From CAYUYV01 sp964561475 (GTDB lineage Bacteria; Pseudomonadota; Alphaproteobacteria; JAJFIK01), in contig CAZLPU010000010.1 of the NCBI GenBank assembly GCA_964561475.1, positions 16,420 through 80,419 on the forward strand: a DNA stretch of 64,000 nt, read 5' to 3'. Under the pieces are notes generated by a model. The model was not told where the DNA came from and did not search any database. It saw only the letters and a list, made by a program, of their open reading frames with translations. Each line of letters opens with the position of its first letter. The stretch's first letter is position 1. A program made the translations under genes and the position numbers. Below, one piece after another: positions 35,907-44,823 of the stretch.

Positions 35907-37256
35907 TTGGCAGATTATGTCTACAAGGCCGTCAACACGGCGGGGGAAACAGTCACCGGGCGGATGAATGCTGCGTCCGAACGCGATGCCATTGCCCAGT
36001 TGAGCCGTCAGGGCTTCTATCCCATCTCCGCCCGTCCCGCCGCCAGGAAACAAAACCCGCACTACAAATCAGGCCGCAGGCCCGGACGATCCGTTCAGAA
36101 CGGAGCCGGCGCAGCGCCACGATCAAATCCGCGCTCCCGGCGATCCGGTGCTGGCGAGAGACGGGGACGTGAGACAGGCGGAGCGCTGGGGTCAACCGCC
36201 CTGCCCTTTCGCCGGAAAACTGTGCCGGGTCAGGACGATCTCCTGCGATTGACCCTTGATCTCGCGCACACCACCAGGGCCGGGCTCAGCCTGGATCAAT
36301 CCCTGCGCATTCTGGAATCCGGCACGAAGAGCCACGCGATGGCGACACTCCTGGGCCAGCTCACGGAAAATTTGAGAAGCGGCGCGTCCCTGTCCGTGGC
36401 CATGGAGCGCGCCGGACCGCCATTCAGCGCCTTCTATATTGCCCTGGTGCGGGCCGGGGAAACCGCCGGAGCACTGCCCCTGGTTCTGGACCGCCTCGGG
36501 GCGTATCTGAAACGGACCCGGGACCTGCGCAAGGCTCTGACCACGGCGATGATCTATCCTGTGGCCCTGCTCACGGTCACCATACTTTCCGTCACCCTAC
36601 TGATGACCACCGTGGTGCCCCGGTTCAAGACCATGTTTGCCAGGGCCGGCGCTGAGCTTCCCATCCCCACACAGATTGTCCTTGGTGTGGCTGAATTCCT
36701 GGCCGCCCATGGCTGGCTGGTGGCGCTGGCGCTCTTGGGAGGCGGACTGGCCTTCCGCTCCGCCATGGCCGGGCGCGCCTTCCGCCGCCAGGTACACGCC
36801 GCCTTGCTCCGGGTTCCTCTCGCCGGGCGATTGATCCAACTCGTGGAAACCGCCCGGTTCACCAGGGCACTGGGCCTGTCCCTGGAAAGCGGTGTCTCCA
36901 TGCTGACCGCCTTCACCAATGCCCTTGGCACGGTGAGCAATGAGGCCCTGGCGCAGCGGTTGGGAGAAGCCGAAGCTCCCTTGCGGGCCGGAAGCGGCCT
37001 TGCAGGGCCTCTGCTCGCCACGGATGCCCTGCCCGGAACCGCCGCGCACATGATCCGTGTGGGGGAAGAAACGGGGCGCCTCGGCCCCATGCTGACGGAA
37101 ATTGCGGACATTCAGGACGCTGCCGTGGAAGAAGCGACCAAACGGTTTCTGGCCACCCTGGAGCCGGCAATCATTCTCTTTCTGGGACTGATGGTCGGTG
37201 TCATCGTCCTGTCCCTGTTTGCCGCCATTGTCAGTCTGCCAAGCTTGGCCCTGTGA
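35907..37256 (+). CDS. gspF: Type II secretion inner-membrane platform protein GspF
   Basis: The TTG at 35907 gives M-A-D-Y-V-Y-K-A-V-N, the typical GspF opening. The 449-aa protein has two repeated cytoplasmic domains with A-G-L-S-L-D-Q-S-L (~126) and a matching S-G-V-S-M-L-T-A-F near residue 330, plus three membrane segments. An Arg/Gly-rich low-complexity insert occupies residues ~48-100, between the opening segment and the first domain. This is longer than usual and probably disordered. It is 41 bp after gspE. Confidence 0.93.
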   Translation: MADYVYKAVNTAGETVTGRMNAASERDAIAQLSRQGFYPISARPAARKQNPHYKSGRRPGRSVQNGAGAAPRSNPRSRRSGAGERRGRETGGALGSTALPFRRKTVPGQDDLLRLTLDLAHTTRAGLSLDQSLRILESGTKSHAMATLLGQLTENLRSGASLSVAMERAGPPFSAFYIALVRAGETAGALPLVLDRLGAYLKRTRDLRKALTTAMIYPVALLTVTILSVTLLMTTVVPRFKTMFARAGAELPIPTQIVLGVAEFLAAHGWLVALALLGGGLAFRSAMAGRAFRRQVHAALLRVPLAGRLIQLVETARFTRALGLSLESGVSMLTAFTNALGTVSNEALAQRLGEAEAPLRAGSGLAGPLLATDALPGTAAHMIRVGEETGRLGPMLTEIADIQDAAVEEATKRFLATLEPAIILFLGLMVGVIVLSLFAAIVSLPSLAL

Positions 37257-37269
37257 TGGATCCGGACCC

Positions 37270-37797
37270 ATGAGACCGATCACCATGGACCGAGGCACCG
37301 GCGGATTCTCTCTCATGGAACTGGTGGTGGTGCTGACCATCATCAGTCTGATGCTGGCCATGGGTGCGGCCAGCATCGGATCCGGCGGGCACGCCAGTCA
37401 GGTTCAGGCGGCAACCCGGACCCTGGCCGCTTCCCTGGCCGCCACCCGCGCCGCCGCCATCCGCAGCCAAAGCCCTGCCGCCCTGACATTCGATCTGGAA
37501 CAGCGCACCTACCATGGACCCGGCACTCGGTCGGGAGACGTGAGCGGACGATTCACGGATGGTATAGAGATCACCTTGCGCACCGCGCGCCGGGAACGGA
37601 CAAAAGCCCCCGGTGGGCGCATCCGCTTTTTTCCCGATGGCAGCTCCACCGGAGGCATCGTTCTTCTCTCTCGGGGTGGGCGCATGCGCCGCATCGACGT
37701 CGATTGGATATCTGGCCGGGTGACGGACCGGGAGGCGGGTCCTGATGATTTGACGGAACTGGGCATGGACGAGGGGTGGGGCCATGACGGGGGCTGA
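37270..37797 (+). CDS. gspH: Type II secretion minor pseudopilin GspH
   Basis: The ATG at 37270 gives a prepilin leader ending G-G followed by F-S-L-M-E-L-V-V-V-L, with Glu at +5 for assembly. The 175-aa product has the GspH C-terminal beta domain (R-I-R-F-F-P-D-G-S-S-T-G-G). It follows gspF by 13 bp. A major pseudopilin gspG would normally lie here and is absent. This protein has the GspH rather than the GspG C-terminus. Confidence 0.85.
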   Translation: MRPITMDRGTGGFSLMELVVVLTIISLMLAMGAASIGSGGHASQVQAATRTLAASLAATRAAAIRSQSPAALTFDLEQRTYHGPGTRSGDVSGRFTDGIEITLRTARRERTKAPGGRIRFFPDGSSTGGIVLLSRGGRMRRIDVDWISGRVTDREAGPDDLTELGMDEGWGHDGG

Positions 37798-38212
37798 GCA
37801 TCACCGCAAAGGACAATCCTCCGGGTTCAGCTTGATCGAAGTGCTGGTGGCACTTGCGATTCTGTCACTGGGGCTAACCCTGGCCTTCACGACCCTCTCC
37901 CAGGGACTCACCACCGCATCCCGCCTGCGCGACCGTGCGGAGTTGACCCTCACGGCGGAAAACCTTCTCTACACCGCACTGGCCCGGCGTGCCCTGTCCC
38001 ACGGTGTCGAAACGGGCACCATGCCGGGCGGCTTGACCTGGCGCCTTGAGGTGACTGCCCTGGATGATGAGCCATTCGCCAGCGGTCTCTCCGGTCCCCT
38101 GCCCTATGCCCAGGAACATGCTCTCTATGCTGTGGAAGTCCAGGTTGAGCGGCAGGATACCGGGGCCCGGGTGGTTCTGAATACCCTCAAGACCGCGGAA
38201 TTGCCGCTATGA
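37784..38212 (+). CDS. gspI: Type II secretion minor pseudopilin GspI
   Basis: Pseudopilin of the tip complex. The 142-aa product has a leader ending S-S-G followed by F-S-L-I-E-V-L-V-A-L-A-I-L-S-L-G (Glu +5) and the small GspI globular domain, with Y-A-V-E-V-Q-V near residue 120. It overlaps gspH by 14 bp and gspJ by 4 bp. Confidence 0.88.
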   Translation: MTGAEHHRKGQSSGFSLIEVLVALAILSLGLTLAFTTLSQGLTTASRLRDRAELTLTAENLLYTALARRALSHGVETGTMPGGLTWRLEVTALDDEPFASGLSGPLPYAQEHALYAVEVQVERQDTGARVVLNTLKTAELPL

Positions 38213-38877
38213 TCCGGACACGGCAGGAGGGCTTCACCCTCATTGAAATTCTTGCGGCCCTGGCGGTCATCGGCATGGTCGCGGCGATCGGCGCGTCGAG
38301 CCTGCGGTTTGCCCAGGAAAGCTGGGACAGGGGTGCCCTTGCCGCAAGACAGACCGAGGATCTGCTTCTGACAGCCAGAATGCTCCGGGATTTGACGAGT
38401 CGGTTGAGCCTGGAAGGAAGTGCAAGCGGTCAGACGTTTCAGGGCACACCGGAGGTTCTGTCCCTCACCACTTCCATGCCGCCCTACCCCACCATAGGCG
38501 GTCTTTACCAGGTGACGTTCCGTATCGAGCGTGGTGCACAGGAAAGCCGGTTGCTGATGAGCCGTGCCCTGGTGAACGCGAACCCGGATGCTCCGCTCTG
38601 GCGCGGGGCACAAAGAGACAGCCTACTGATGAATCATCCCGGCATACTGAGCTTTGCCTATCTTGAGGAAACCCAAGGAGAGGACCGGATCTACTGGACA
38701 TGGCAGGATGAATGGACGGGCGCGGGCACGCCGGCCATGGTTGCCCTGCGGATCGGTGCTGCCAAGGGCCGCCCCGCCCATGAGGTTCTGGCCCGCCCCA
38801 ATGCAAGCCTTGCCCTGTCCTGTATCGGTACCGTGGGGGCTGCTGGCCGGCCGCCCATCAGGGATGACTGCCGGTAA
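38209..38877 (+). CDS. gspJ: Type II secretion minor pseudopilin GspJ
   Basis: The short leader ends E-G followed by F-T-L-I-E-I-L-A-A-L-A-V-I (Glu +5). The 222-aa length with the larger beta-rich domain suits GspJ, a partner of GspI and GspK at the pseudopilus tip. ATGA overlap with gspI and a TAATG overlap with gspK. Confidence 0.88.
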   Translation: MIRTRQEGFTLIEILAALAVIGMVAAIGASSLRFAQESWDRGALAARQTEDLLLTARMLRDLTSRLSLEGSASGQTFQGTPEVLSLTTSMPPYPTIGGLYQVTFRIERGAQESRLLMSRALVNANPDAPLWRGAQRDSLLMNHPGILSFAYLEETQGEDRIYWTWQDEWTGAGTPAMVALRIGAAKGRPAHEVLARPNASLALSCIGTVGAAGRPPIRDDCR

Positions 38878-39800
38878 TGGCCGCCGAAAAAAAGCACGAC
38901 CGGCCGGGTGAACGGGGTACAGCCCTCGTCAGTGTTCTGTGGATCATGGTGCTCCTGGCCCTGATTGCCGGCGCCTACGGTGTTTCATCCAGGCTCCATG
39001 TGTTGACCGCCGGTGCGGAACTGGAGACAGTCCGGGCACGGTGGCTTGCGGAAGGTGCGGTTCAGCGTGGTCTGGTCGACCTGCTCGCCCCACCGGAAGA
39101 CTCGCGCATCCCCAGGGACGGCACGCCGGCCGTCGTTACCATGGGTGGCGCGACGCTCACCATCCGGATTTTCGATGAGACTGGCAAAATCGATCTGAAT
39201 GCCGCACCCAGAGAATTGCTGCTCTCTTTTCTTTCCGCACGCGATCTTGTGGATGAAGAGGGCATGGCGCCGGATCCGGTTGCCCTGACCGATGCCATTC
39301 TGGACTGGCGGGACAGAAACACCGTGCCCTTGGCCGCCGGTGCTGAAGAGGGCCGCTATCGGGATCTGGCCAGTCCCGCCCTCCCCCGCAATGGTCCGTT
39401 CCCGAGCATTCTCGAACTGGGTTCCGTGGCAGGCATGACGCCCGCCCTTTATGATCAGCTTGCGCCCTCTATGACCACCGCCTCCCGGAGCCGTGCTGTC
39501 AACCCAGCATCAGCGTCCCGGGCAGTGCTTCTGGGCATTCCAGGCATCACACCGGCGGAAGCGGAAGCCATCCTCAGAGCACGGATCACAGGCGGGCGCC
39601 TGCCCCCCTTGCCCCGCGCACAGCTTTGGGTGACCAACCGGCAGGGACCGGGCTTTCTGATTGAGGGGACGGCGGAATTGGCCACCGGCGCACGGTATCG
39701 CACGGGCCTTATCGTCTGGATCGAGGGATATGGTGTGGACGTACCCATTCCCTTTGTTCTGGAGCGCCGCCCCGGAGAATGGCTCGACCGTGAGGACTAG
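38877..39800 (+). CDS. gspK: Type II secretion minor pseudopilin GspK
   Basis: Tip-capping pseudopilin. The leader ends E-R-G followed by T-A-L-V-S-V-L-W; Glu +5 is absent, as is usual for GspK. The 307-aa product has the family motif D-E-T-G-K-I-D-L-N-A-A and the alpha domain with I-L-D-W-R-D and L-G-I-P-G-I-T-P-A-E-A. The stop codon is the TAG that begins the dispersed repeat at 39796, so the extreme C-terminus lies at the repeat edge. Confidence 0.9.
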   Translation: MAAEKKHDRPGERGTALVSVLWIMVLLALIAGAYGVSSRLHVLTAGAELETVRARWLAEGAVQRGLVDLLAPPEDSRIPRDGTPAVVTMGGATLTIRIFDETGKIDLNAAPRELLLSFLSARDLVDEEGMAPDPVALTDAILDWRDRNTVPLAAGAEEGRYRDLASPALPRNGPFPSILELGSVAGMTPALYDQLAPSMTTASRSRAVNPASASRAVLLGIPGITPAEAEAILRARITGGRLPPLPRAQLWVTNRQGPGFLIEGTAELATGARYRTGLIVWIEGYGVDVPIPFVLERRPGEWLDRED

Positions 39801-39950
39801 AGCGGCGGGCGCAAAATCACGATCACCTTTAAACAAGGTGGCCGCCGCCCGAGTTTTTTCGCTCACGGCGCGAGGCGCCTCCGCGAGGGCGGCACAGTGG
39901 CGCCGGACCGCAGTCGCTGCCTTGAGCATGATGCGGATTAGACGCCTCAT
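39796..39950 (+). repeat. Dispersed CTAG-bounded repeat, copy 2
   Basis: Begins ACTAGAGCGGCGGGCGC and matches copy 1 (1493-1655, opposite strand) at ~147 of 155 positions by hand alignment. Similarity stops after C-C-T-C-A-T-G; the right end differs, so the far terminal repeat of copy 1 is not evident here. It fills the space between the convergent gspK and gspD genes and supplies the gspK stop codon. It may also act as a terminator structure for both. Confidence 0.88.
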
Positions 39951-39968
39951 GCTCAAATCGGCGCCGCT

Positions 39969-42209
39969 TCAGTAGGCCATGATACGGTCGCGGGCACTGG
40001 CGGAGAAAACATCGAGACGGCGCAGGCGGGATCGGATTTCAGCAGTCACGGCCCTGGCGTCGCTATCGTTACGGACAATCCGTGGTGAGATCAAGACCAC
40101 CAGTTCCGTTCGGCTCCTGTTGTTCGTGCGCTGGCCGAAGAGCCAGCCGACAAAAGGGATGCGGGACAGAACGGGAATGCCGCTGCTGCCCTTGCTGCCG
40201 TTTTCCGAGAAGAGACCGCCCAGAACGATGGTCTCCCCGGAGGCCACGACCACCGAACTGGCAATGCGGCGCTGTGAGATGGTGGGGGTCAGGGTCGGCG
40301 TGGCGCTTGCGGCCACATTGCTTACTTCCTGAATGATGTCCATGGTGATCGCACCGGAATGAGTAACCCTCGGGGTAACCTCAAAGATGATCCCCGTGCT
40401 GCGGAACTCGATGGAATTGACGATCACATTGTCATCGGTAAGGGCATTTTCCTGGGCCTGCACGGCCACCGGCACTTCATCACCCACCGTAAGGGTCGCG
40501 GTCTGATTGTCCATGACCATCAGATTGGGCGATGAGATCACATTGACATCCGTGATGCTGTCGAGGGCATCGAGCACGCCGCGCACCGGTGTTCCGGTTA
40601 CGGCTGAAAAACCGGGAAAGGCCGAAGCGATGGCACTGCTCGCTGCATTGCTCAGGGTAACGGAAACATCCTCATTGAAGATTTCCGTGTCGAAAATGTA
40701 TTGAACCCCATAGCGCAGATCTTCGGTCAGACGCACTTCCGCAACGGTTGCCTCCACAAGAACCTGGAGAGGCGGCGCATCCAGGTCACGGAGAGCGGTT
40801 TCCAGAACCCGGTACTCCGCAGGGGTCGCCATGATCAGGAGTGTATTTTGTGTCTCATTGGCCATGATCCGCACACCCCCCTCCGTGCGGCTCCGGAAGA
40901 CCGGCGTGGGCCCGACGGCCGGTCCGCCATTGGCGAGGCGTGTGGAAACGGCCATTTGCGGGTTGGTACTGACGGTCATGGCCTCAAGGCCGGGGGCGAG
41001 ACCGGTTCCACCGCCACCAGCAGGAACTACACCAAAACTGGCCCCCTCGGAGAAGAGATCCTGGAGCACCGGAGCCAGATCGGCGGCCTTGGCATTGCGC
41101 ATGCGGTAGACGAACAGGCGGCGTCCGGAGGGAGATCCCCGGTCAAGCCGGTCCACCCAGCTCTGGACCCGCTCCACCAGACCGCCATTGACGGCGATCA
41201 CCATCACGGCGTTCAACCGCTCAATGGGAAGAAACTCGATGACACCGGGACCGGCATCTTCCGTCCTGTCAAAAATGGCCCGCAGTTCATCAATGACATT
41301 GTCCGCCGAGACTTCGCTCAATGGAAAGATGCCTACGGATTTTCCGGAAAACCAGTCCACATCGAAGGTGTTTACGGTCTCCAACCATTGTTGCAGGTCA
41401 CGGCTCATGCCCGCCAGAACGATGAGATTGCGTTCCGGATCCACCCTGAGCACACCGCTCTCTTCCGTGAAGGGCTGGAGAATTTCGGCCATTTCCTCGG
41501 CACCGATGAAATTCAGGGGCACCACCCGGACGGAGTAACCCGGCGGGATGGGCCGCCCATCGGAAACGAGGGCGGGCACCGGTGAGAAGTATGGGGCCTG
41601 ATCTTCCGGCAGAATACGGTAGATGGTGCCGTCCACCACGAGGCTGGCATCATTCTGCTTCAGGACGGTTTCCAGAATGCCCAGAGCAGCGGAGACAGGC
41701 ACGGGTTCGGTGGATTTCATGTCGATCGTGCCGGAAATGGAGGGATCGACGGTGTAATTCACCCCAAGCAACTCCCCCAGAACCACCCGGGCGACTTCCT
41801 TGACCTCGACCTTATCGAAATTGAGCACGATGGTCCGCCCCGCCCGGGCAGGTTCCGCGAGGCGGGGGGCCGGCCTGCGCCGGTAGCGGCTCTGCCCCCG
41901 GACGATCAGCGGTTCAAGCCCCGGAGCCTGACCTGCGCCCTGGGAGGCGAGCTCCGTTGAGAGAGCATCCGGACCGAGATTAAGGGGCGCCTCTTGACGT
42001 CTGTCTCGGCGCTGGTCTGGGCGCTGGGAGGAGCTTTCACCGGACCGGCCGGGCAGAGAGCGAACGGTGTTTTCCCGGTAAGCCCGTTCGTCCGTGGCTC
42101 GCTCTTCTGGCGGAGCGTCCTTGTCACCGGTCAGGCTGCACCCGGTCAGAAGAAGGAGCGTCGCTGTAAGACCGGCGATAGCCCGCAGGGGGAGCACCGG
42201 CCAGCCCAT
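39969..42209 (-). CDS. gspD: Type II secretion outer-membrane secretin GspD
   Basis: Forms the outer-membrane channel. I prefer the ATG at 42209, which gives a compact lipoprotein signal with lipobox L-L-L-T-G-C-S; a GTG at 42278 adds 23 residues without a clear ribosome-binding site. The product is about 746 aa. The N0 domain begins at T-I-V-L-N-F-D-K-V-E-V, followed by N1 (Y-S-V-R-V-V-P-L-N), N2 and N3-like domains. The secretin core has V-E-A-T-V-A-E-V and the closing G-W-L-F-G-Q-R...E-L-V-V-L-I-S-P-R-I-V. A lipobox secretin may not need a separate pilotin. Confidence 0.92.
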   Translation of the reverse strand: MGWPVLPLRAIAGLTATLLLLTGCSLTGDKDAPPEERATDERAYRENTVRSLPGRSGESSSQRPDQRRDRRQEAPLNLGPDALSTELASQGAGQAPGLEPLIVRGQSRYRRRPAPRLAEPARAGRTIVLNFDKVEVKEVARVVLGELLGVNYTVDPSISGTIDMKSTEPVPVSAALGILETVLKQNDASLVVDGTIYRILPEDQAPYFSPVPALVSDGRPIPPGYSVRVVPLNFIGAEEMAEILQPFTEESGVLRVDPERNLIVLAGMSRDLQQWLETVNTFDVDWFSGKSVGIFPLSEVSADNVIDELRAIFDRTEDAGPGVIEFLPIERLNAVMVIAVNGGLVERVQSWVDRLDRGSPSGRRLFVYRMRNAKAADLAPVLQDLFSEGASFGVVPAGGGGTGLAPGLEAMTVSTNPQMAVSTRLANGGPAVGPTPVFRSRTEGGVRIMANETQNTLLIMATPAEYRVLETALRDLDAPPLQVLVEATVAEVRLTEDLRYGVQYIFDTEIFNEDVSVTLSNAASSAIASAFPGFSAVTGTPVRGVLDALDSITDVNVISSPNLMVMDNQTATLTVGDEVPVAVQAQENALTDDNVIVNSIEFRSTGIIFEVTPRVTHSGAITMDIIQEVSNVAASATPTLTPTISQRRIASSVVVASGETIVLGGLFSENGSKGSSGIPVLSRIPFVGWLFGQRTNNRSRTELVVLISPRIVRNDSDARAVTAEIRSRLRRLDVFSASARDRIMAY

Positions 42210-42397
42210 GGGGCGGGATGGTCTTCTGGTCACGATCTTGTCTGTCCCCGCCAGCCCCCGATTGCCGGAACGGCCCACCTGATGGGACGTCCATTGCCCG
42301 GATCAAAGTTGGGTATACCAGCCGCTGGCAGAAATTCCCCGTTAATTTCAGGCAATTAGATCGATGGGGCCAATCCGGGGACCAGAGGATCAGTCAG

Positions 42398-42883
42398 TCA
42401 TTCCACGGGCAGGCGCAAGGTGGCGCTGCGACCATTCTGGGAAAACTTCACCCAGCTCACACCAATTTCGCCTACGGACCATCCGTCCAGGCTGATGCCT
42501 TCACGGACACTGACGAGTTCGGCGCTGCGCTTGTCCATGAGGAGGGCGAGACTGTCATCCTCCAGCAGGATCGTCCCCTTCAGGACGTAATTGCGCGCCG
42601 GAGCGGCGGGCTCTATCCGGGCAACCGGGGCGATGTCCGCTTCCTCTGGGGTTGGGCGGCGGGTCGGCATGAACAGCGGGCGCCCGGCAATCGCCTCATA
42701 GGATGCCAGGGAGCCAATGCTGCTTTGCGGTTCGCTCTCCGAACCGGCTTCGAGAGTGGACCGCGCCGCATGGGCGTCGAAAGGCTGGGTCCACCAGACG
42801 ACCGTGAGCAAACTCAGTATGGCAATGAAGGCCAGATAGGATGTGATCATCAACAGACCGTCCCTACGCCAATCGCTCATCAT
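42398..42883 (-). CDS. gspC: GspC-like inner-membrane protein, HR domain only
   Basis: The 161-aa product has a short cytoplasmic start, one membrane helix (~14-32), a linker, and the homology-region fold from Y-V-L-K-G-T-I-L-L-E-D near residue 98 to the end. In GspC the HR domain contacts secretin N0. The C-terminal PDZ or coiled-coil part of classical GspC is absent, so it may be GspC-minimal or GspN/GspP-like. It lies between gspM and gspD with GGAGGAGA before the ATG. Confidence 0.75.
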   Translation of the reverse strand: MMSDWRRDGLLMITSYLAFIAILSLLTVVWWTQPFDAHAARSTLEAGSESEPQSSIGSLASYEAIAGRPLFMPTRRPTPEEADIAPVARIEPAAPARNYVLKGTILLEDDSLALLMDKRSAELVSVREGISLDGWSVGEIGVSWVKFSQNGRSATLRLPVE

Positions 42884-42957
42884 TCTCCTCCATATCCCAA
42901 CCCGTTCGCCCCGGTCATGGGCCAGCCCCGATTAACTCAGATCCCGCCCCAGCGTCC

Positions 42958-43557
42958 CTACCCGCTGGACACCGCCCCTCTCCGCGCCGGTTCCAGGAAG
43001 GCGTGGAGCGTGACGGTGATCTTCAACCCCACGGCTTCATCGGGTGCGGCCCGGCGGCGGAACGCGGACCGGGTCTGGTCCGGTTTGACTTGCAGGGCAT
43101 CAATGAAAATCAGCGGTCTGCCGGATTCAAGCTGATGCAGGGCACCCTGAAGACCGGCGTGATCAAGACCCGCAAGGACCCGCATGCCGATCCGCTCCAG
43201 CCCGTCCTCAGGGGACAGGGGAAGAATTTCCAGGCTGTCGATGCGCCCGCCGGATTGTTCGATGGCGCCGCGCACCACATCCTCCAATGCCGCCGCCGCC
43301 TGGGCACTGCTGGTTCCGGGCAGAAGGTCGCGAATGCCGTCATGGCGCTGGGTCTGCAACACGCTCAAGTCCCGGCGCAGATCGTCCGTCCGCCCGGCGA
43401 GAGCGGTGTAATCCGCCTTCAAGGTGGACAACCGGCGCACTTCCCCGTCCAGAGTACCGGCACTGGCCAGCAGGAGCACCAGCGTGCCCAGACACAGACC
43501 GGCAAACAAGGCGAGGCTTGACGCCCGTCTCAGGATCACAAGTCCGTTCCGCTTCAT
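42958..43557 (-). CDS. gspM: Type II secretion protein GspM
   Basis: Bitopic inner-membrane platform partner of GspL. The 199-aa product has a membrane helix at ~12-32, a coiled-coil segment (~35-70), and a ferredoxin-like periplasmic domain with G-G-R-I-D-S-L-E-I-L-P near residue 104. The GspM_II type is the closest fit. It overlaps the gspL stop by four bases. Confidence 0.82.
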   Translation of the reverse strand: MKRNGLVILRRASSLALFAGLCLGTLVLLLASAGTLDGEVRRLSTLKADYTALAGRTDDLRRDLSVLQTQRHDGIRDLLPGTSSAQAAAALEDVVRGAIEQSGGRIDSLEILPLSPEDGLERIGMRVLAGLDHAGLQGALHQLESGRPLIFIDALQVKPDQTRSAFRRRAAPDEAVGLKITVTLHAFLEPARRGAVSSG

Positions 43558-44624
43558 GGCCCGATCCTTCCGGTATCCCCATTCCCAGAACCAGCCTTTG
43601 GAGGCTCGATCCGAACACGGATATGAAACCGCTCTCCGCCGCCGCCAGCCGTCGTAACGCTGCCTGCAAATTCAGGCTTACGCATGGCAGGAGCGGCCTC
43701 AAGGGCGGTCAGGAGTGCCGTGGCATCAGCGGAAATACCCTGAATATCCGCGGCATCCGTGCCGATCCGCAGACCGGTCAGCCAGGTGCCGTCGGGAATG
43801 GTCCGGGACAGGCTTTCCATGAGGGCGACCATGGACGGCGCTTCGGCCTTGCGCTCACTGAGGATCCTGGCGGAACCGCTCAAGGCCTCGACCTGAAGCT
43901 GGAGATGGGAGGCCACCCGGGCATCGTCCCGGGCCTCGGGCAGGGTCCAGACCAGAGCAAGCCAGACCAGCATCTTGCCGCCCATGTTCAGCACGGTGAA
44001 AATAGCCAAAGCCCCCAGAAAGGCCGCAGCCACCCGCCTGCGGGCCTCGGACAGGAACGCGAGCCGCCTGGCGGGCCGGTGTTCAGGGCCAAGAAAATCA
44101 AAGGGTTCAGGCACACTCTCCCGGTCGCCGGCGGGTGCGATCACGTCCGGTTCAAGCCCCAGATCCGCAAGCTGGTTGCGCAAGACCTCGATCCGATCCA
44201 GGGGAGCGACGGCCAGCCGCACGGCAATCTGGCCGTCGGCGATGCGCCGCCCTTCTATTTCGTAATCAAAGGCGGCCCGGTCCTCAGGGAAAGGCGTCAG
44301 ACGGCTGAGTTGATTGCGCAGCACACTGCCCAGATGACGTTCCGTCGCCTGGGGCATGGACAGGCTGCGCACCAGGGCGCCCCCTTCCCGCACACTGAGC
44401 ACCGCCACAATACGGCAACCCCGGAGCAGAAGACGCTCGACCCGGGCACAGACAGGGCCGTCCTCGACCAGCCCATCTTCCATGACCCGGAGGATACCCA
44501 GATGCTGGCGCTTGCCTTTCCCGGAGCGTCCCTGTTCCAGATAAACGGAATAGCCGTCCGTTACAGGATGGATAATAAGGCGACGACGATGGGCTCCGGA
44601 CATCCAGAGCACCACGTCATCCAC
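43554..44624 (-). CDS. gspL: Type II secretion protein GspL (start uncertain)
   Basis: Links the GspE ATPase to the platform. From the GTG at 44624 the product is 356 aa, with a cytoplasmic actin-like part, one membrane helix near 207-230 and a periplasmic PilN-like domain. The frame stays open upstream to 44744 and reads protein-like (W-G-G-W-R-E-Q-A-P-R-L), with GGGAG placed seven bases before a CTG at 44741. The true start may therefore be a rare codon about 39 residues earlier. It forms a coupled L-M pair ahead of gspC and gspD. Confidence 0.8.
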   Translation of the reverse strand: MDDVVLWMSGAHRRRLIIHPVTDGYSVYLEQGRSGKGKRQHLGILRVMEDGLVEDGPVCARVERLLLRGCRIVAVLSVREGGALVRSLSMPQATERHLGSVLRNQLSRLTPFPEDRAAFDYEIEGRRIADGQIAVRLAVAPLDRIEVLRNQLADLGLEPDVIAPAGDRESVPEPFDFLGPEHRPARRLAFLSEARRRVAAAFLGALAIFTVLNMGGKMLVWLALVWTLPEARDDARVASHLQLQVEALSGSARILSERKAEAPSMVALMESLSRTIPDGTWLTGLRIGTDAADIQGISADATALLTALEAAPAMRKPEFAGSVTTAGGGGERFHIRVRIEPPKAGSGNGDTGRIGP

Positions 44625-44823
44625 ACCTTCAGAGACATCCGCCCGCCAGCGGTTGAAGATCCGGCCTGCAAGACCGATCAGCCGCCCGCCAAGCCGGGGA
44701 GCCTGTTCACGCCATCCGCCCCATATCGCAGAAACCGTCAGTCTTCAGCTCCCTGTCTGTCAGGCCCTGTCCATCGCGGGGCCTTGGCCATCGCCGGACC
44801 CTGTCGCACCCAGAGGCTCCCGC

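Noticed and set aside
37270..37797. Calling the first pseudopilin GspG
   Set aside because: Its C-terminal half has the GspH-type R-I-R-F-F-P-D-G-S-S-T-G-G pattern and lacks the calcium-loop layout expected of the major pseudopilin.
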